NCBI GenBank assembly: GCA_964023205.1
Contig: OZ026848.1
Span: 5,198,501-5,262,500 of the forward strand
Reading direction: 5' to 3'
DNA: 64,000 nucleotides
DNA from: Lutraria lutraria
Lineage: Eukaryota; Mollusca; Bivalvia; Venerida; Mactridae
Shown: positions 20,385 through 33,441 of the stretch, in pieces
How the letters are laid out: each line of letters begins with the position of its first letter
Position numbering within the stretch: position 1 is the first letter of the stretch
The notes under the pieces: model-generated
The model's database searches: none
Seen by the model: only the letters and a program-made list of their open reading frames with translations
What the model was told of the DNA's origin: nothing
Made by a program: the position numbers and the translations under genes

Positions 20385-20626
20385 CTGTCTCCGTGGTCGA
20401 GTGGTTAAGGTTGCTGACTTCAAATCACTGTAACCTCTCACTGACAGAGGGTCCTGGGTTCGAGCCCAGCTACCGACCATATATCTTTATGTGAGAAAGT
20501 AGACAGTTGCTTACGGAGGATGGGCGTCTAGTACTGGTTCTTCCCAGGAACGATGGTTATGTGAACTGTCCGCTTCATATGACTGACTGTATGAGTGTAA
20601 AACTCAAATAAACACACAAAACAACC
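20385..20626 (+). mobile_element. tRNA-derived SINE family A, copy 2 (most complete)
   Basis: The head has an A box (GTGGTCGAGTGGTTAAGG), TTCAAATCA in the anticodon arm, a long variable arm as in class II tRNAs, and a B box (GGGTTCGAGCC). The body is shared with 6051-6290 and ends in an A-rich tail (ACTCAAATAAACACACAAAAC). It is a Pol III retroposon, not a working tRNA gene, because the stems are imperfect and a long tail is present. Confidence 0.9.
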
Positions 20627-21429
20627 GATTTATTTGTATTCAATTAATATGACAAATGCTATCGGTTTGTTGGTCCATATTGGCGATAGTGTTTGTTCAA
20701 AGGTGCACCTTTCACGAGAAGCGATTTGGTAATGGTGTATTTATTTAGCAGCTAAGTATACCACGTTTCATTTTACTTCACGCTCTGTGTCTATAGAACG
20801 GTCAATTTTTTTTTTGATTGGGAACCGAACACGTCAGATGAAGAAAATGGAGCAATACAAAGAAAGTGCGAAGTGATAAAATGAAATTTGTAAGAATGAT
20901 TTATCTAATTAGTCCATGTTTTAATGAAATGCATCCTGCTGTTAAATACTGACTAAACTCGACGTGGCGGAGGCGTTACACAGAAATAATGTCCGATGTC
21001 TTGTTAACATTTTATTAAATTTGTTTGAAGCGAGACATAATGTCTTGTCATTCAAGTGTGGCGCATTAAATTCATGCACAGGGATGAATACGCTAATATG
21101 GCATCGGAGTAGCTACCGAGCTGCGGCAATAATTTCTAATTAAGTGTTGCTTTGAGATATAAATATGATTAAACGGCAAACCGTGTGCTATATAACGACC
21201 ATTACCTTTTTATTATATTTTTTGCGACTAATTCCCTCACGCAATTCGAAAAATGATATTTTCCCGGAATCCCATAATCAATTTAGTCCATTTTCCGATA
21301 CATTATTCATGTCTTTTTTATTCACACTATTTTTTGATGCATTAAAAGGATAACTCATTGTGTAAACCATCCCGTAAAATGACACAAATATGTATTTAAG
21401 ACGTATATACATTATCTATCAACTCGTGG

Positions 21430-23015
21430 ACGATTATTACAGCTTCTGAATGCAATTAAATCCGTATATAACTCAGTTATAGCTTGTGTCTGAACATCTG
21501 ATGGTTTAACTGACAATTTTACATGCCCTGTTGGTCTGCGTCAAGGATGTAAGATGAGTCCAATATTGTTTGTTTTATTTATCAATGAATTGGAGGAAAC
21601 ATTAAAAAGAAACAATGATATAAGAGGAATTCAATTATTTCCAGATATTGTGGAAATTTTACTTTTGATGTTTGCAGACGATATTGCGCCTATGTCTGAT
21701 ACAATCAATGGTCTACAAAAACAGTTAAATGTTCTTAACAAATTCTGCATTGATTATAAATTAACAGTTAATATTGAAAAAACAAAAATGCTAGTTTTTA
21801 AAAGAGGTGGCCAATTAGCAGGTAATGAAAAGTGGTTCTTTAATAACCATCAGATAGCTGTTGTCAGCAATTTTACTTACGTAGGTGTATTATTTACAAA
21901 TATATTGTCATTGTACAAAATGGCTAGTGCTGTGGCTGCTAATGGGAAAAAGGCATTTATGTATACTTTTGTATCATTGCTTGAATTAGGTTATATACCG
22001 TACTCAACTTTTTTTTAAATATTTGATTCCAAAATAAGTTCTATCATGTTATATGAATCAGAATTATGGGGTTTAAGGAGAATGTCTTGTATTGAAAATG
22101 TCCAAAGTTTTGCATGTAAATTTTTTTTTCAATGTAAATATTACAAGTTGCAATAATGCAGTTATTGGGGACCTTGGTAGGTTTCCCATGTACATAGTGG
22201 CATCTAAACGTGTTCTAAAATATTGGATACGTATACTCTCCCTACCAAATAGTAGATTTGTAAAATTATGTTATAACAACTGGGTTTTGAAAATTGGATC
22301 ACAATTGTAAGACTTGAATGACAAAAAATGGTTTTGGTTACATCTGGACAAGCCAGTAAGTAGTAAACTCTAAGTTATTTCTATTGAATTATACAAATCG
22401 CCTTAAAGATAAATTTTTACAAAACTGGAGAAGTGAAATTACAAATAATAATAAATTGCATTTTTACAAAGATTTCAAATTAAATTTTTGCAAGGAACCC
22501 TATGTATCAGCAATTGATGTTTTAAAATTCTGAACATGTTTGGCAAATTTTCGATTCTCAGCGCATAAGCTAATGATAGAAAATGGTAGATATTATAATA
22601 TTTCTAGAGAAAATAGAGTCTGTGTGTATTGTGAAACAGGTGTTGAAGATGAATTCCATTTTGTTCTAATATGTCCGTTAAATGTCAACATTCGCTTTAA
22701 ACACATTAATAAAAAAATTTGGACCTTACCAACACATAAAATTTTGTCAATAATGTCATTAACTGAAGAAGAAGATATAAGAAATCTTGCAAATTGAATG
22801 TATTTATTTTATTCTTCTAAGAAAAGAAATGACTTTTTACTTGGTCTTGATGCATAGATTTATTTTATTGATAGACATATCAGTTATATCTCAGTCTGCA
22901 CTGTTGTTGCATATATGTAATCATTTTTGTTATTTTTTGTGTGTAAAATACAATGTCATGTACATATTATATATGTGTATGGGCCGGTGGCCTTATATAT
23001 TTTCACAATAATGAT
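21430..23015 (+). pseudogene. 5'-truncated non-LTR retrotransposon (reverse transcriptase remnant)
   Basis: Reverse transcriptase signatures appear in order: LNAIKSVYNSV, VGLRQGCKMSPILF, FADDI (catalytic core), NIEKTKMLVFKRG, FTYVGVLF, then GDLGRFPMYI. A C-terminal zinc motif reads CVYCETG...DEFHFVLICP. The endonuclease and the first part of RT are missing, as after incomplete target-primed reverse transcription. A TGA at 21491-21493 and several later frameshifts break the frame. The 3' end near AATAATGATAAAG is a guess. The family is probably a CR1/Jockey/RTE-like LINE; which clade cannot be decided by eye. A 56-bp minisatellite follows. Confidence 0.85.
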
Positions 23016-23223
23016 AAAGATGTTTTTATTTTGATATGATACAAATAACGCTATGCTCGTTTTTGTATTGCTAAAATTGGAGTAATTAAAGCAACTGTGG
23101 TAATTAGATGGACTGCTGTGTATAATATATTTCTTTGTTTTTTTAGATATTTTGTTTTCTGAATGCTGTTGTTCGACTAGTGGCTTGAGTTCAATTGCTA
23201 CGTTTGGGGCCTTGTCTGTGTGA

Positions 23224-23815
23224 ACATTGAAGAAATGTATGGGACGTGTGAGTGTAAGCTTTGCAATATACATTGTGGACTGTGCAGTAAAGGTGTGGGA
23301 CGGACAGGAGTTATCCTCGCCATATTCTTTGTGGACTGTGAAGAATGGTATGAGGCGGATAGGGGTTATGCTGTCCATACGCTTTGTGGACTGTGAAGTA
23401 AAGGCGTGGGATGGAAAGGGGTTATTCTCGCCGTACGCTTCGTGGACTGTGAAGTAAAGGCGTGGGTCGGATATGAGTTCAGGTCACCATTTGCTTTGTA
23501 GACTGTGAATTAAAGGCGTGGGACGAAAAGGGGTCATCCTCGCCCTCGCTTTGTGGACTGTGAAGTAAAGGCGTGGGACGGAATATGGACTGTGAAGTAA
23601 AGGCGTGGGTCGAAAAGGGGTTATCCTAGCTATCTGCTTTGTGGACTGTGAAGTAAAGGCGTTTGGCGGAAAGGGTTTATCCTCGCCATCTGCTTTGTGG
23701 ACTGTGCAGTTAAGGCGTGGGACGAAAAAAGGGGTTATCCTCGCCATCTACTTTGTGTACTGTGAACGAAGATGTGTGACGGATAGGTATTAGCCTTTCC
23801 AATTGCAGTGTGGAC
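23224..23815 (+). repeat. Minisatellite, about 56-bp unit
   Basis: About ten tandem copies built on TTTGTGGACTGTGAAGTAAA, GGCGTGGGACGGAAAGG and GGTTATCCTCGCC. Inner copies are similar, edge copies are diverged, and one copy near 23581 is shortened. It starts about 200 bp after the LINE remnant. The open frames on both strands are artefacts of the repeat. Confidence 0.92.
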
Positions 23816-26728
23816 TGTGGTGTAGATACATACGACATATTGGCATGATCATGAGTCGTATTAATAAATGTATTTATTGCGTGTGGTTCTGTACCTACAA
23901 GTGTGTGTTAATATATGTCACGATGTATGATTTATATCTATATGTAGTTTGTATGATGAAATAGAACATGATAATCTATAGGTTATATAAGGGAAATCAG
24001 TTTGTAAATTCTACTCATATTGTACCACTGTTTTCTTAGTGAATAATTACAATGATTGTAAAAAGCATTTTTTGTTAATATCAGATTGTTGTACGACCAC
24101 GACAATCTATAATACATTATTCAATATACAATACAATGTATGTCCACAAGATTATTATAGGTGACTGACATAAGTCAGATATCATACATTTTAGTTAGTA
24201 AATTTAGTTGTGTTGTATAAATCACAGTCACTACTATTTAGACAGGCGATAATAATGACATTGGATTTTGTTTGATTACTAGTATGTATCCACGCGAACA
24301 AGTAAATACTTCTACACTAGATCATGGCTTGTCAAATATGTCAACATTGCCTTCGAAAATTTATCCCCACTTACCAAAACGTTCAATGATGGGTGTAATC
24401 TTATCTTTTTTCTAGGGTTAGATGTTTGGGATCTAACAACTAGTATAGCCCCACTTAACTTTGCTATATACCTTTCCATTGTGACATTCTGACTGTGGTC
24501 TTAATATATGTGCTTGGTTAGTTGTGGGATTTTGGGAAAGGTCGTATTTTGGGAAAGGTTTTTTTTTGTTTTGTTTTGTTACAGTTTCCAATCTAAACTT
24601 CCCCTGTTATTGTACTGACAGTTTCGAGGATATTAGATTATTGTTTTATGAAGTATTGTTGCACGGCTTGTAATGTCCTTTAAGTTTTATAACTATGGTA
24701 TCTGATTATGTCTCCATTCCTGTCTGTTTGTACGATATAAACTCTAAATAATTGAATGTCATTGAATCAGTAGGGATTTGATATAAAACATAAAGTAATT
24801 GTACGTAATCTGGTGGAAATAGACAATAATGCAAGCCATGCTTGATCTTTTTAGAGAGAATTCTATGATATATTCCCAGGTTTACATCCCTTCTTAAAAG
24901 TTGTTTGTGAGTGAGTAGAATTCAAGATAATTAGTTAAAAACAACTCATGCTTTTGTCTTGAACGTCTTTTGTTAACATGATTTATAATCCAAAGATGGA
25001 ACAGACAAAAAGTCGGAACATTGCATTAGGAGAGATGCCAGTAAAATTATTGTTTAACTTAACTATTAGTAAAAACTAACCAAGTCCCATGGACTGTTAA
25101 ATGAGACAGCGATGGATACTTATTAGAGAGTTGGTTATCAAACATCATTTGAATAACAAAACTAAATCTGGTATTGTTCAGACAATACAAAGAGGTAATT
25201 AGATAATGAGTGTTGCAACATATCGGTGTAATAATTTTCCAATAAGGTACTGCTATTACATTTTTTTTTTACAAATTCAGTTTGAACAAAAACAATATAG
25301 TGTTTGTACATAATTCTCCACCATTGATTCTGTTACTGTGATATGTTGCTGACAGGCCACGTCTTCTACGCACACACTGTAATCTTATAATTATTGTTCT
25401 ATCTGGTGTATAAGAATCCGCAAATACATAAAGGTATTTCTCATCATTTGAGCTCAAACATATTAAATAGGATTTCAACTGATTATCATCAGGTTGTTTA
25501 AATTTGAGACATATTTTGATTTTAGAGAGATAAAGCATTTTGAGCAATGTGATCACGTATGATATAAATTTTGGTTTTGCCATATACTTTATTTATTTTA
25601 CAATAACGCCACGGCTGTAACGAATAAGTTACAGTTTTTTAGCATTGGCACATTTTGAAAAATAACTACTTTCGTCGGAAGATATAGATTATGTGTTAAA
25701 AGATTTAAATCAACAGAAAATGATATAATACTTCACATTTCACCAGACATAGGATATTAAATGATCCTTTCTTCCATATCGTATCGGGGGAATTAAAGCT
25801 AAACATATCACGTCCCATTGGGAATACAACACTTCATCAGAGCGAGATAGCTGTCTGTTTGTTACACTTTTTCTTCTTCGACCATTTGTACCATAGATGG
25901 CGTATGGTAACCACACTAATGGACTGAAGGCCTACCTTTTAAATACGTTTAATGATGGTTACTAGATATATTTGTTGTGTCATATTGGATGTGAAATATG
26001 CGATGCAACAATTAAGAAGTGATACGTTCGATCACAAAGGAGGACCATTAACACCTGCAATTAAAATATCATTAGAGCAATAAAATTCAATCAAAACAGT
26101 TTTCACACCAACGAATGCGTCTCTGTTTTCTGCATATTGCACACAAAGGCAAAACGATTGAACGATTTCTGTCCATGCCGTTGTGAGTTTTATTACATTA
26201 TCTATTAAAAAATCTATCTAAGAAACAAACACCAGGACACAACACCTGTAGGATTTTATTTCAAACTTATGTAATATCGACATTCTTATAATATCCTAGT
26301 TTACCATTGTCGTGTTCTACTGAATAAACTTGCGAACATTGGGTCACAATCACTTCTATCAGTATTGTCCTTTTAATAATATATTAAGCTCTGCAAATGT
26401 TTGGCGTTAGGCACATTTCTCTTTCCGATATTTAGTACATCAATCACATATTGCCTTTGACATTTTTTGTTTGTTTGATAAATTCCATTTACGCAATGAA
26501 TTATTGATCACTAAATTGATGGGAGTCAGCTGTTTGGCTTATCAGTTTTGCGTTTGAATAGTTTATTTGACCTGTCAATTAAAATCAGGCGTAAGGTCAA
26601 TTGGACTGCATTCTGATCGTGTTGTTATAAATACTTTTTGTCTGATCGTGTTTACATTTGTCTCTGGAATTGGTATGTAATTTAGCGTATTTTCTTAAAA
26701 AAGACAGTGCCACTTTCCTTAAAACTAT
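23816..26728. other. Intergenic, nothing recognised
   Basis: AT-rich DNA without exon-like frames, terminal repeats or RNA genes that I can support. A minus-strand frame at 25269-25583 contains SSNDEKYLYV, faintly like a beta-propeller strand, but this is too weak to call. Confidence 0.6.
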
Positions 26729-26918
26729 CACAGTACAACCTCTACAGAGCGACCATCACTGGAGCAACACCCCCCCCCCTCCTTCAACAAGAGCATGTTG
26801 TTTTTTTCACTGCACGATTAAACTATTCATTTAACCTCTCTGTAGCAACAACCTCTCAATAACAACAACATAATGTTGCAACTCTCAAAGGGTGTTCCTT
26901 TGGAGAGGTTGCACTGTA
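26729..26918 (+). mobile_element. MITE, CAGTRCAACC family, copy 2
   Basis: Ends are ACAGTACAACCTCTACAG and GAGAGGTTGCACTGTA. It aligns with the reverse complement of 686-834, sharing AGCATG then TTTTTTTCACTGCAC, TTTAACCTC and CAACAACCTCTCAATAAC. It contains a run of about twelve C. Confidence 0.8.
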
Positions 26919-28460
26919 ACTTTCATTTGGCACTGGGCAAATTTCGAGATTGATTGGCCACTTGTTTTGAACACACTGTGACATTATCAAATGTATTAAC
27001 GATGACTGTAACGAACTATTATCTGAATTACACGATTTCATACAAGATTCAAAATCAAGCATCCAAGTTGTATGTTTTATAACATTAATTGCCATCGTAA
27101 TTTTAATTAATGAACATTTGATACTATTGATATCTAAATCATTAACGAAATCTTCTCATTTGTGAAACCACAAAGAAATTGTACATTTCTTGTATCAGGT
27201 ATATGTAAAATGGCTTCTTCGGCACTTTTTTCTAATGGGATCTTACGTCACGTTAACAGCGAGGGTCATTTTGGATTTTGGTGACTTTAAAGCTTAAAAT
27301 GTGGACTAAGACCTCCTGGCATAGCCCTGAATAGTTCTTTAACCACAGACAGCTAACTAACATGTGATGTGCGTCTGGTTTATTGTGGGATTGTAACCCA
27401 CAGTTATGAGGGTCTAGTGATTATTTGTTAGTGATCAGAACAAACGCGGAGGCCCTGTTTTTCGATACATGGGCAATAAAGCGAAGACTATGTTTATTCA
27501 CAATTCAGATTCTAACAGCCCTGTTAAGTCATTTTGTTCAATCGATTACCATGGATTACCAACGTAACGAATAAGTCCCTCTAAAACGCACCCCCTTTAT
27601 GTTTTTTTTAAAGTCCGACTAATTGGTGTTTTGTATGATGTATCACACACTTTGACACAACCGCAAGTAAGTAATAGATAAGGTTTTAGATAGATAAACA
27701 AAAAAGCAAAACAATTCTATGTTTGCAAAGCAAGGGATCCTTAAACGACCCAGCATTTTCATTAGAAATGGAAAAACAACAAAACATCTTCAAAAACACA
27801 CAATAACTTATAGTTAAAAGATCCACAAGAAAACCCCTCCGAAATATATCATACTCGAAAACCCAAGGGAGTAGCCGGGGAACGGTCTTCAGTCAATATT
27901 TCTTTCATGTGTACTAATTATTTTTAAAATTGTTCATAAAAACTATTAGGAGAAGAAGGTGTTTTGGAATTAAATAGTAAATGAATGTAATATCAAACAA
28001 CTCAACCACGTGGGAACGATTATTGCTGTAAATTGTAGTTCATAAAAACGATTTAGCAAATTAAATTTTCTTGTAAACAATATCAATACGATGTGTGATC
28101 GTGCGAAGAATGCAAAAACTGACTCAACAATATTGCTAAAGAGATAACGATCGGTGTCAGAATCCAATGCAGTAATTGTTTTTAGTTTTTACACTATTTT
28201 AACACATTTCAGACACCATTATCCTGAAAACTGCAGTTCATCTTTTTCGAACTATTAGCCTAAATAATTTGAATGTTTTTATCCATGAAGACCTCCGGAC
28301 AGCACAGTAACACCAAATTTATTTTCATTTTAGTAATTATGAATAGTCTTGGTACCGCCATAAGCCTTAGCACGTGCTTCTCTTGTGGTACGACAATGCC
28401 TTGGCTTTAAATGGATTAAGTATGAAAGAACTGTTGCCACAGTGATCATTGTTTACAAAG
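26919..28460. other. Intergenic, nothing recognised
   Basis: No supported feature. Only short chance frames and A/T-rich runs are present. Confidence 0.55.
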
Positions 28461-28469
28461 TGACTTTTT

Positions 28470-28765
28470 ACGCCCCCGTTTTGATAGATCGGGGGCATAT
28501 TGTTTTTGGCCTGTCTGTCGGTCAGTCTGTTTGTACTAATCGTTAACATTGCCTATAAAATTAAAACGTTTGCATATACTATCACCAAACTTCATAAGAA
28601 AATGTTCCTCATGACTAGCTTTAAACATATAACTGAAAATATCGTAAAAACGGCGTTAAACGCGCTGAAACAAAAATACAGTGAACGTGCGGTAAAGTTT
28701 GGAAGAACTCCGCAGTACATTTTATTAATTCGGTTGGGTGAGAAGAAATTAAATTTGTTCATATG
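28470..28765 (+). mobile_element. Non-autonomous repeat with GCCCCCG/CGGGGGC hairpin start
   Basis: It begins CGCCCCCGTTTTGATAGAT then CGGGGGCATATTG, a 7-bp hairpin. A CTGTCTGTCGGTCAGTCTG tract follows. This is the same architecture as 6324-6617 but a different sequence. The open frame across it (28500-28766) is an artefact. The right limit is uncertain. Confidence 0.5.
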
Positions 28766-29789
28766 ATTTATATCAGTAATCAAATTTATAAGGAATTGGA
28801 TCATGCTGCTTTAAAGCGACTCCGTGCGACGAGAAGAGACAGTAACAGAAGACAGAGACATGTTTATTATTCGTATTGGTGTGTAAAATGAGACTATACG
28901 TCTTTCATTTCTAGTGCGTTGCAATAATTCCATGCGGTGTGTTGATTTCAACAGTTACACATTAAAAAATACAGAAAAGACGATTGTCATAATTTCCATC
29001 TCGGTGGTGCTACTACAAATTAACTTAGTATTGTTTTGAGAATTTCCATGTGGAAATATAAGTTTACTAATTTTTGACTTCGCATCTACTTCATATCTAA
29101 GTAAAATTATTTTTAACAATCTACAAAAATCTTCATTCAAGAACACTATCTAATGTATATATATACATGTATACACATAGCTGGTGCTCTGTTTGATGAT
29201 AGATGAAACATAATCAAGCCAATATTGATCGAAATTTTGTCATTTATTTCTCAGTGACATCTTTATTTGTGATATGCAAATAACCATACATAAAAACCAA
29301 TTTCTGATATTTCAGAGACGTCAAAGATGGGTCAAACACAAAATTATGCCACAATACATGAATACAATTACCCCATCCATTAGTATTTATAAAACACGCG
29401 GGCACTCCTGTCCTACGACTGATACACTAAATTGCAAAAAGGAGGTTTTGAAGATCCCTATAGAGAAAAGCAGTAAGTATTTATGCCGGTATCATCATTT
29501 TTACATATCCGTCCGGCGTCCACTTTTAACTTGTGGAAAAACAGCTAATGGCAAAATAGGTATTATTTTACTTATTTGGCGATCTTCTTGGATTTCTCAA
29601 AACATATATTGATTCCTTGTGTCTACCCAAAATATCAAAAATACTTCAAGCGTGCAGCTTCACATTGATATAATACTTACACATGGACCTTTTTGTAAAC
29701 GAGAGGTCCAAAGGACTGTACTGGCATAGATTTAATTATTTGTGTCGACTTTTCCGATTTTTGTGAACTGGAGACCTTTCGTAACGTAG

Positions 29790-29972
29790 CCAGACAGTTT
29801 CTAGTCTGGTTCCCGATTTATCTGATTACAAAGCAATAACGTAGTGGTAGGGGAAGTAACTCCGGACTAGACAGCTTCTCACTTGTTAACTTTAGTCTCA
29901 AGTGGAATTCGAACTCACATCATTGTCTAGTGATTAGTCAGAGAACTAAATCACTAGACCAGAGAGCACTCC
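29790..29972 (-). mobile_element. Possible tRNA-derived SINE
   Basis: On the minus strand, GGTCTAGTGATTTAGTTCTC precedes a B-box-like GAGTTCGAATTCC at normal tRNA spacing, followed by about 120 bp of body. A single copy is seen. Confidence 0.45.
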
Positions 29973-32900
29973 TCCCCAGAAGATATGGTTTGTGTTTTGT
30001 TTATTGTTTGATGATTCCAATACAAACCGTAGATTTCTTGTTCTGGCATGAAGAAACTGACATGGACAATAATATCTGGCACAATTTCGGGTATTGCCAA
30101 TTTTCGGATGGTTGACTTAATCTCATCTATTTTGTAGACAATCCATTCCACGAAAATCAGATACGGGTTACGATAACACAGTACGGGTATATTCCAGTCT
30201 GGACCACATGGGTTTAAACAATGACCAATGTACGTACCTACATCTGTCTATGTAAGGACTATGTGTAATGTAATGTATGTTTACTTAACATTAGTAGATT
30301 CTTTGACACATGGGTATGTGTATACGTTCACAGACAACAGAATTATGAAAATCGTTTTGCATTACATAGAATCGACAACGATCTTACAGTCTGCTTTTCG
30401 GTATATTAATATTATTTCAATTGGATGGTCTATGCATAAGTTACTATAATCACTTTTGCGAATGGGTATTTGCAAGCGACGGATTGTTAGACTATCATAT
30501 GACATAGAACAGCAATGCTCAAGCCATTTGAGAACAGGGAATTACAATTCAGGTTTTGTAATACAAGGAAAATGTCACATCACTAAAAGGGAGTTTTACT
30601 TCAATGCACACAATTACAAAACAGTCAGTTTTGTCAAATTCTGTTATTGTTAGATAATACATTCATGCGTTGTTTGATATTCGCCTGGTAACGTCGAAGA
30701 AATTGCATGAAGAGCACTAACATGCTAACATGGATGTTTTTCACATTCGTGATAAAATTATGGTTACATATGGCCGTAAAATAGTCGTGTTTTCAGTTAC
30801 CCGTTTAACCCTTTATATCTTTATCGCCGTATTTTAGGTTTCTAACAGCAAAATAGAAGAATGCACCCAATCGTGATATTACGAAATCGTGCATCCAAAG
30901 TAATTAAAGAAAATACTTGGAGAAAAGAAAAGTTTAGCGATATTCCAATGTTTTAAGACAAATAAAAGGATAATAACTAAGCATAGTATAGTTTGCTAAA
31001 TTATTGTGCGCATGCGCGGATACTGTAAATTCCTAAAATTATGAGCGGTTCAGTGTGTCAGTAAGGAGAAGCCTATCTTACATGTATGAACTTAGATGGA
31101 AGAGCGTGTAACTTACCCCTTCTATTGCAATTCATGTAATTCACTAATTTTTGTTCTTGAACTGTTCTTGCATACTTCATGAATACTTCTTGAATATCTC
31201 TAAAGTATGAGTAATTATATGGCATTGGTAATGAATGTTATTTTGCGTTTACAATGTCTGGGTGACAAATTGCCTAAACACATTGTATATCCAAGTTTTA
31301 TTCGACTACAATTGATATGTACGCAAATCTTTGAATGCTCGTATTTTTACAAACTTCTAATAAACTCGACACTGAAGCATTGACATACGATGTAACAAAG
31401 GACGCATGCCATCAATTCTTAATTTGATTACCAGAGATAGTAGATTAAAAAATAGCCTTATATTTACAATTACGTTCTTAATAGCTGTATGCAATAAAAA
31501 CTAGGACCGAATTATTTAAATCCAAATATACCAAATGTAATCAAACGCATATTGTATAAAGGTGGTTCATTGTTTTTATTCATAGTATTGTACATGTAGT
31601 TATGAAAGTTTTGGTTCAATATTTCTGTTTCTAAACCGTATTTCAATCTTTACTCCCATCCTGAAATTTACTGTCAATTCTCTTGTCTCCTTCATTTTTC
31701 ACGTGTTTAAGTTCACTTTCTATTTGTACTACTTGATCAATATAACCGTTTATTTCATTTAGTCACAACGATATATATCTTCCCTACCAAATGCAATGTA
31801 TGATTTTATCTATGACAGTAATATCATTGATTTAACTGTTTCAAATCCATTTTATTTGTTTTGAAAGATGTTGTTGAACCTCTCGGCGTATAGGCAACCA
31901 CTGTTTTATGATAACAATCGCATCATCAGACAGGCAATATTTAATATCCTATCTACCCTTAAGATATTGTTCAATCCATCATGAAGGTGGCTTTTAAGAT
32001 GGATTTAATACCTGTCCCGAGGGAACCAAACGCTTTATCGAAATGAGATATATGTCTACTCTCACTCCTTCATTTCCGTTCAACGTTTATAGTTTGTTAC
32101 AAGGGAAGTATTGCCTATTGGGAGTTCCATGAAAGATGATCTTGGAGATCCTGCATTGAATCTTGTTCAATGTTGGTTTTACAGCATCTGTTCCAATTCA
32201 TAAAGTGCGCAGTATTGAGTAAGACATATTCAAACCACAGTACTTCATCACGAGTATCGACAGCACGAGCATCCACCTTGTTGTTAATAAGAGTTTATGG
32301 TGTCCCGACAATAGTTGTTCTTTGTAGAACATGCATGTTGTCGTTCACGTATCTTACGAGGGTCATGTACAAGTTCGTTTTAAATTGAACTTCGTTTGAA
32401 AAAAATCAATTAGCTTCCTTGTTTGCTTCGAGCATTTATCGAAATATTTTGTCACATGAGAGGTAATCTTATTTTAACATCACCAGGCAGGCATTCCCAA
32501 ACCTTGTGTAATGTATATCTTTCACTATGATGTCTGACGTTCGGGAAAAAAAAGATTACAATTTCTGTGAGAAGGGGTTTTAATCTCTTAAGCTGTCACC
32601 TGTAGGTGAGTTATAACGTGTTTGGGGAATATTTCCAGGTTTTGAAATATAAATGTGTGTAGGACTTTGATTATCATTGTGTCATTGGCTGCCTGTTGTG
32701 ATGTATGGAATTGGATTTTAACACATTTTATATAAATACGTTGTAATATTTATTGAAGTCGGTCTGATTAATCGTGTTTTCACCGATGATGTAACTCATC
32801 TCAAGTAATGAATTTAGATGTTATAGCATTCGGTTCTGTCTCTCTATTTTGTATTACTTTGTCTACAAGTCAGAAGGCAAAGTAAATGCAATGAGTTAAA

Positions 32901-33149
32901 ACAAAGGTCTACCAACACGAACTTCGGTTATAACATAAGAAAGCATTAGGTAATTCAGATCAGACAGGCTTGTATACTTTAATGATTGAAGAAACAAGCG
33001 AACAGTACATAACACAAACAAATTAAGATGTACAATGTACACAAAATACTTCACGCTTAAGAAAGGTATAATGCAACGAATGAAGCGTGACACAGTATTG
33101 CTAACTGGATGATCATACATTTTGTATATAGAAACGAAATATTTTTTTA
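29973..33149. other. Intergenic, nothing recognised
   Basis: No exon, repeat family member or RNA gene could be supported in this 3 kb. Confidence 0.55.
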
Positions 33150-33441
33150 TTAATTTCATCGAATTTAACGCCATTTTCAACATTATTTCAGTTATAACTG
33201 GGCGGGCAGTTATCCTAACCAGCTTCGATGGACATAATTTAGGCCTTAACCAATAATAACCACATTCTATCCACAAGCTACTGCAAAGATACCCTACATA
33301 ATTTACAGATGGGGACAATTTAACATCGGATGTAATAACTTCAGTCAAATTTGTCACGGACAGTGTAAGCCTCGCCCGGGGTTCGAACTCTCAACCTCGT
33401 CGATCAGTAGACCAACGCTCTTACCACTGAGCTAACCGGGC
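33150..33441 (-). mobile_element. tRNA-derived SINE family C
   Basis: The minus-strand head GCCCGGTTAGCTCAGTGG is a near-canonical A box, and GAGTTCGAACCCC a near-canonical B box. The 7-nt ends CCCGG/CCGGG can pair. A body of about 220 bp follows, ending near GAAAATGGCGTTAAA. The T-arm stem is mismatched, so this is a retroposon head and not a working tRNA. The 153-residue minus-strand frame at 32896-33357 partly reads this SINE. Confidence 0.8.

Noticed and set aside
20385..20470. Functional class II or selenocysteine tRNA gene (UCA-like anticodon loop)
   Set aside because: Stems are imperfect, the sequence recurs as a SINE with a common body, and the loop can be read in more than one way.
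22956..23793. Frames across the 23.2-23.8 kb region
   Set aside because: They follow the 56-bp minisatellite and occur on both strands.
25269..25583. NHL or TRIM-like beta-propeller fragment on the minus strand
   Set aside because: Only a short SSNDEKYLYV-like string is suggestive; no repeats, splice sites or domain context.
32896..33357. Minus-strand 153-residue frame
   Set aside because: Its first part translates the body of SINE family C; the rest has no motif.
33375..33441. Functional tRNA gene on the minus strand
   Set aside because: A and B boxes are good but the T-arm stem is mismatched, and a SINE body with a TTAAA tail follows.
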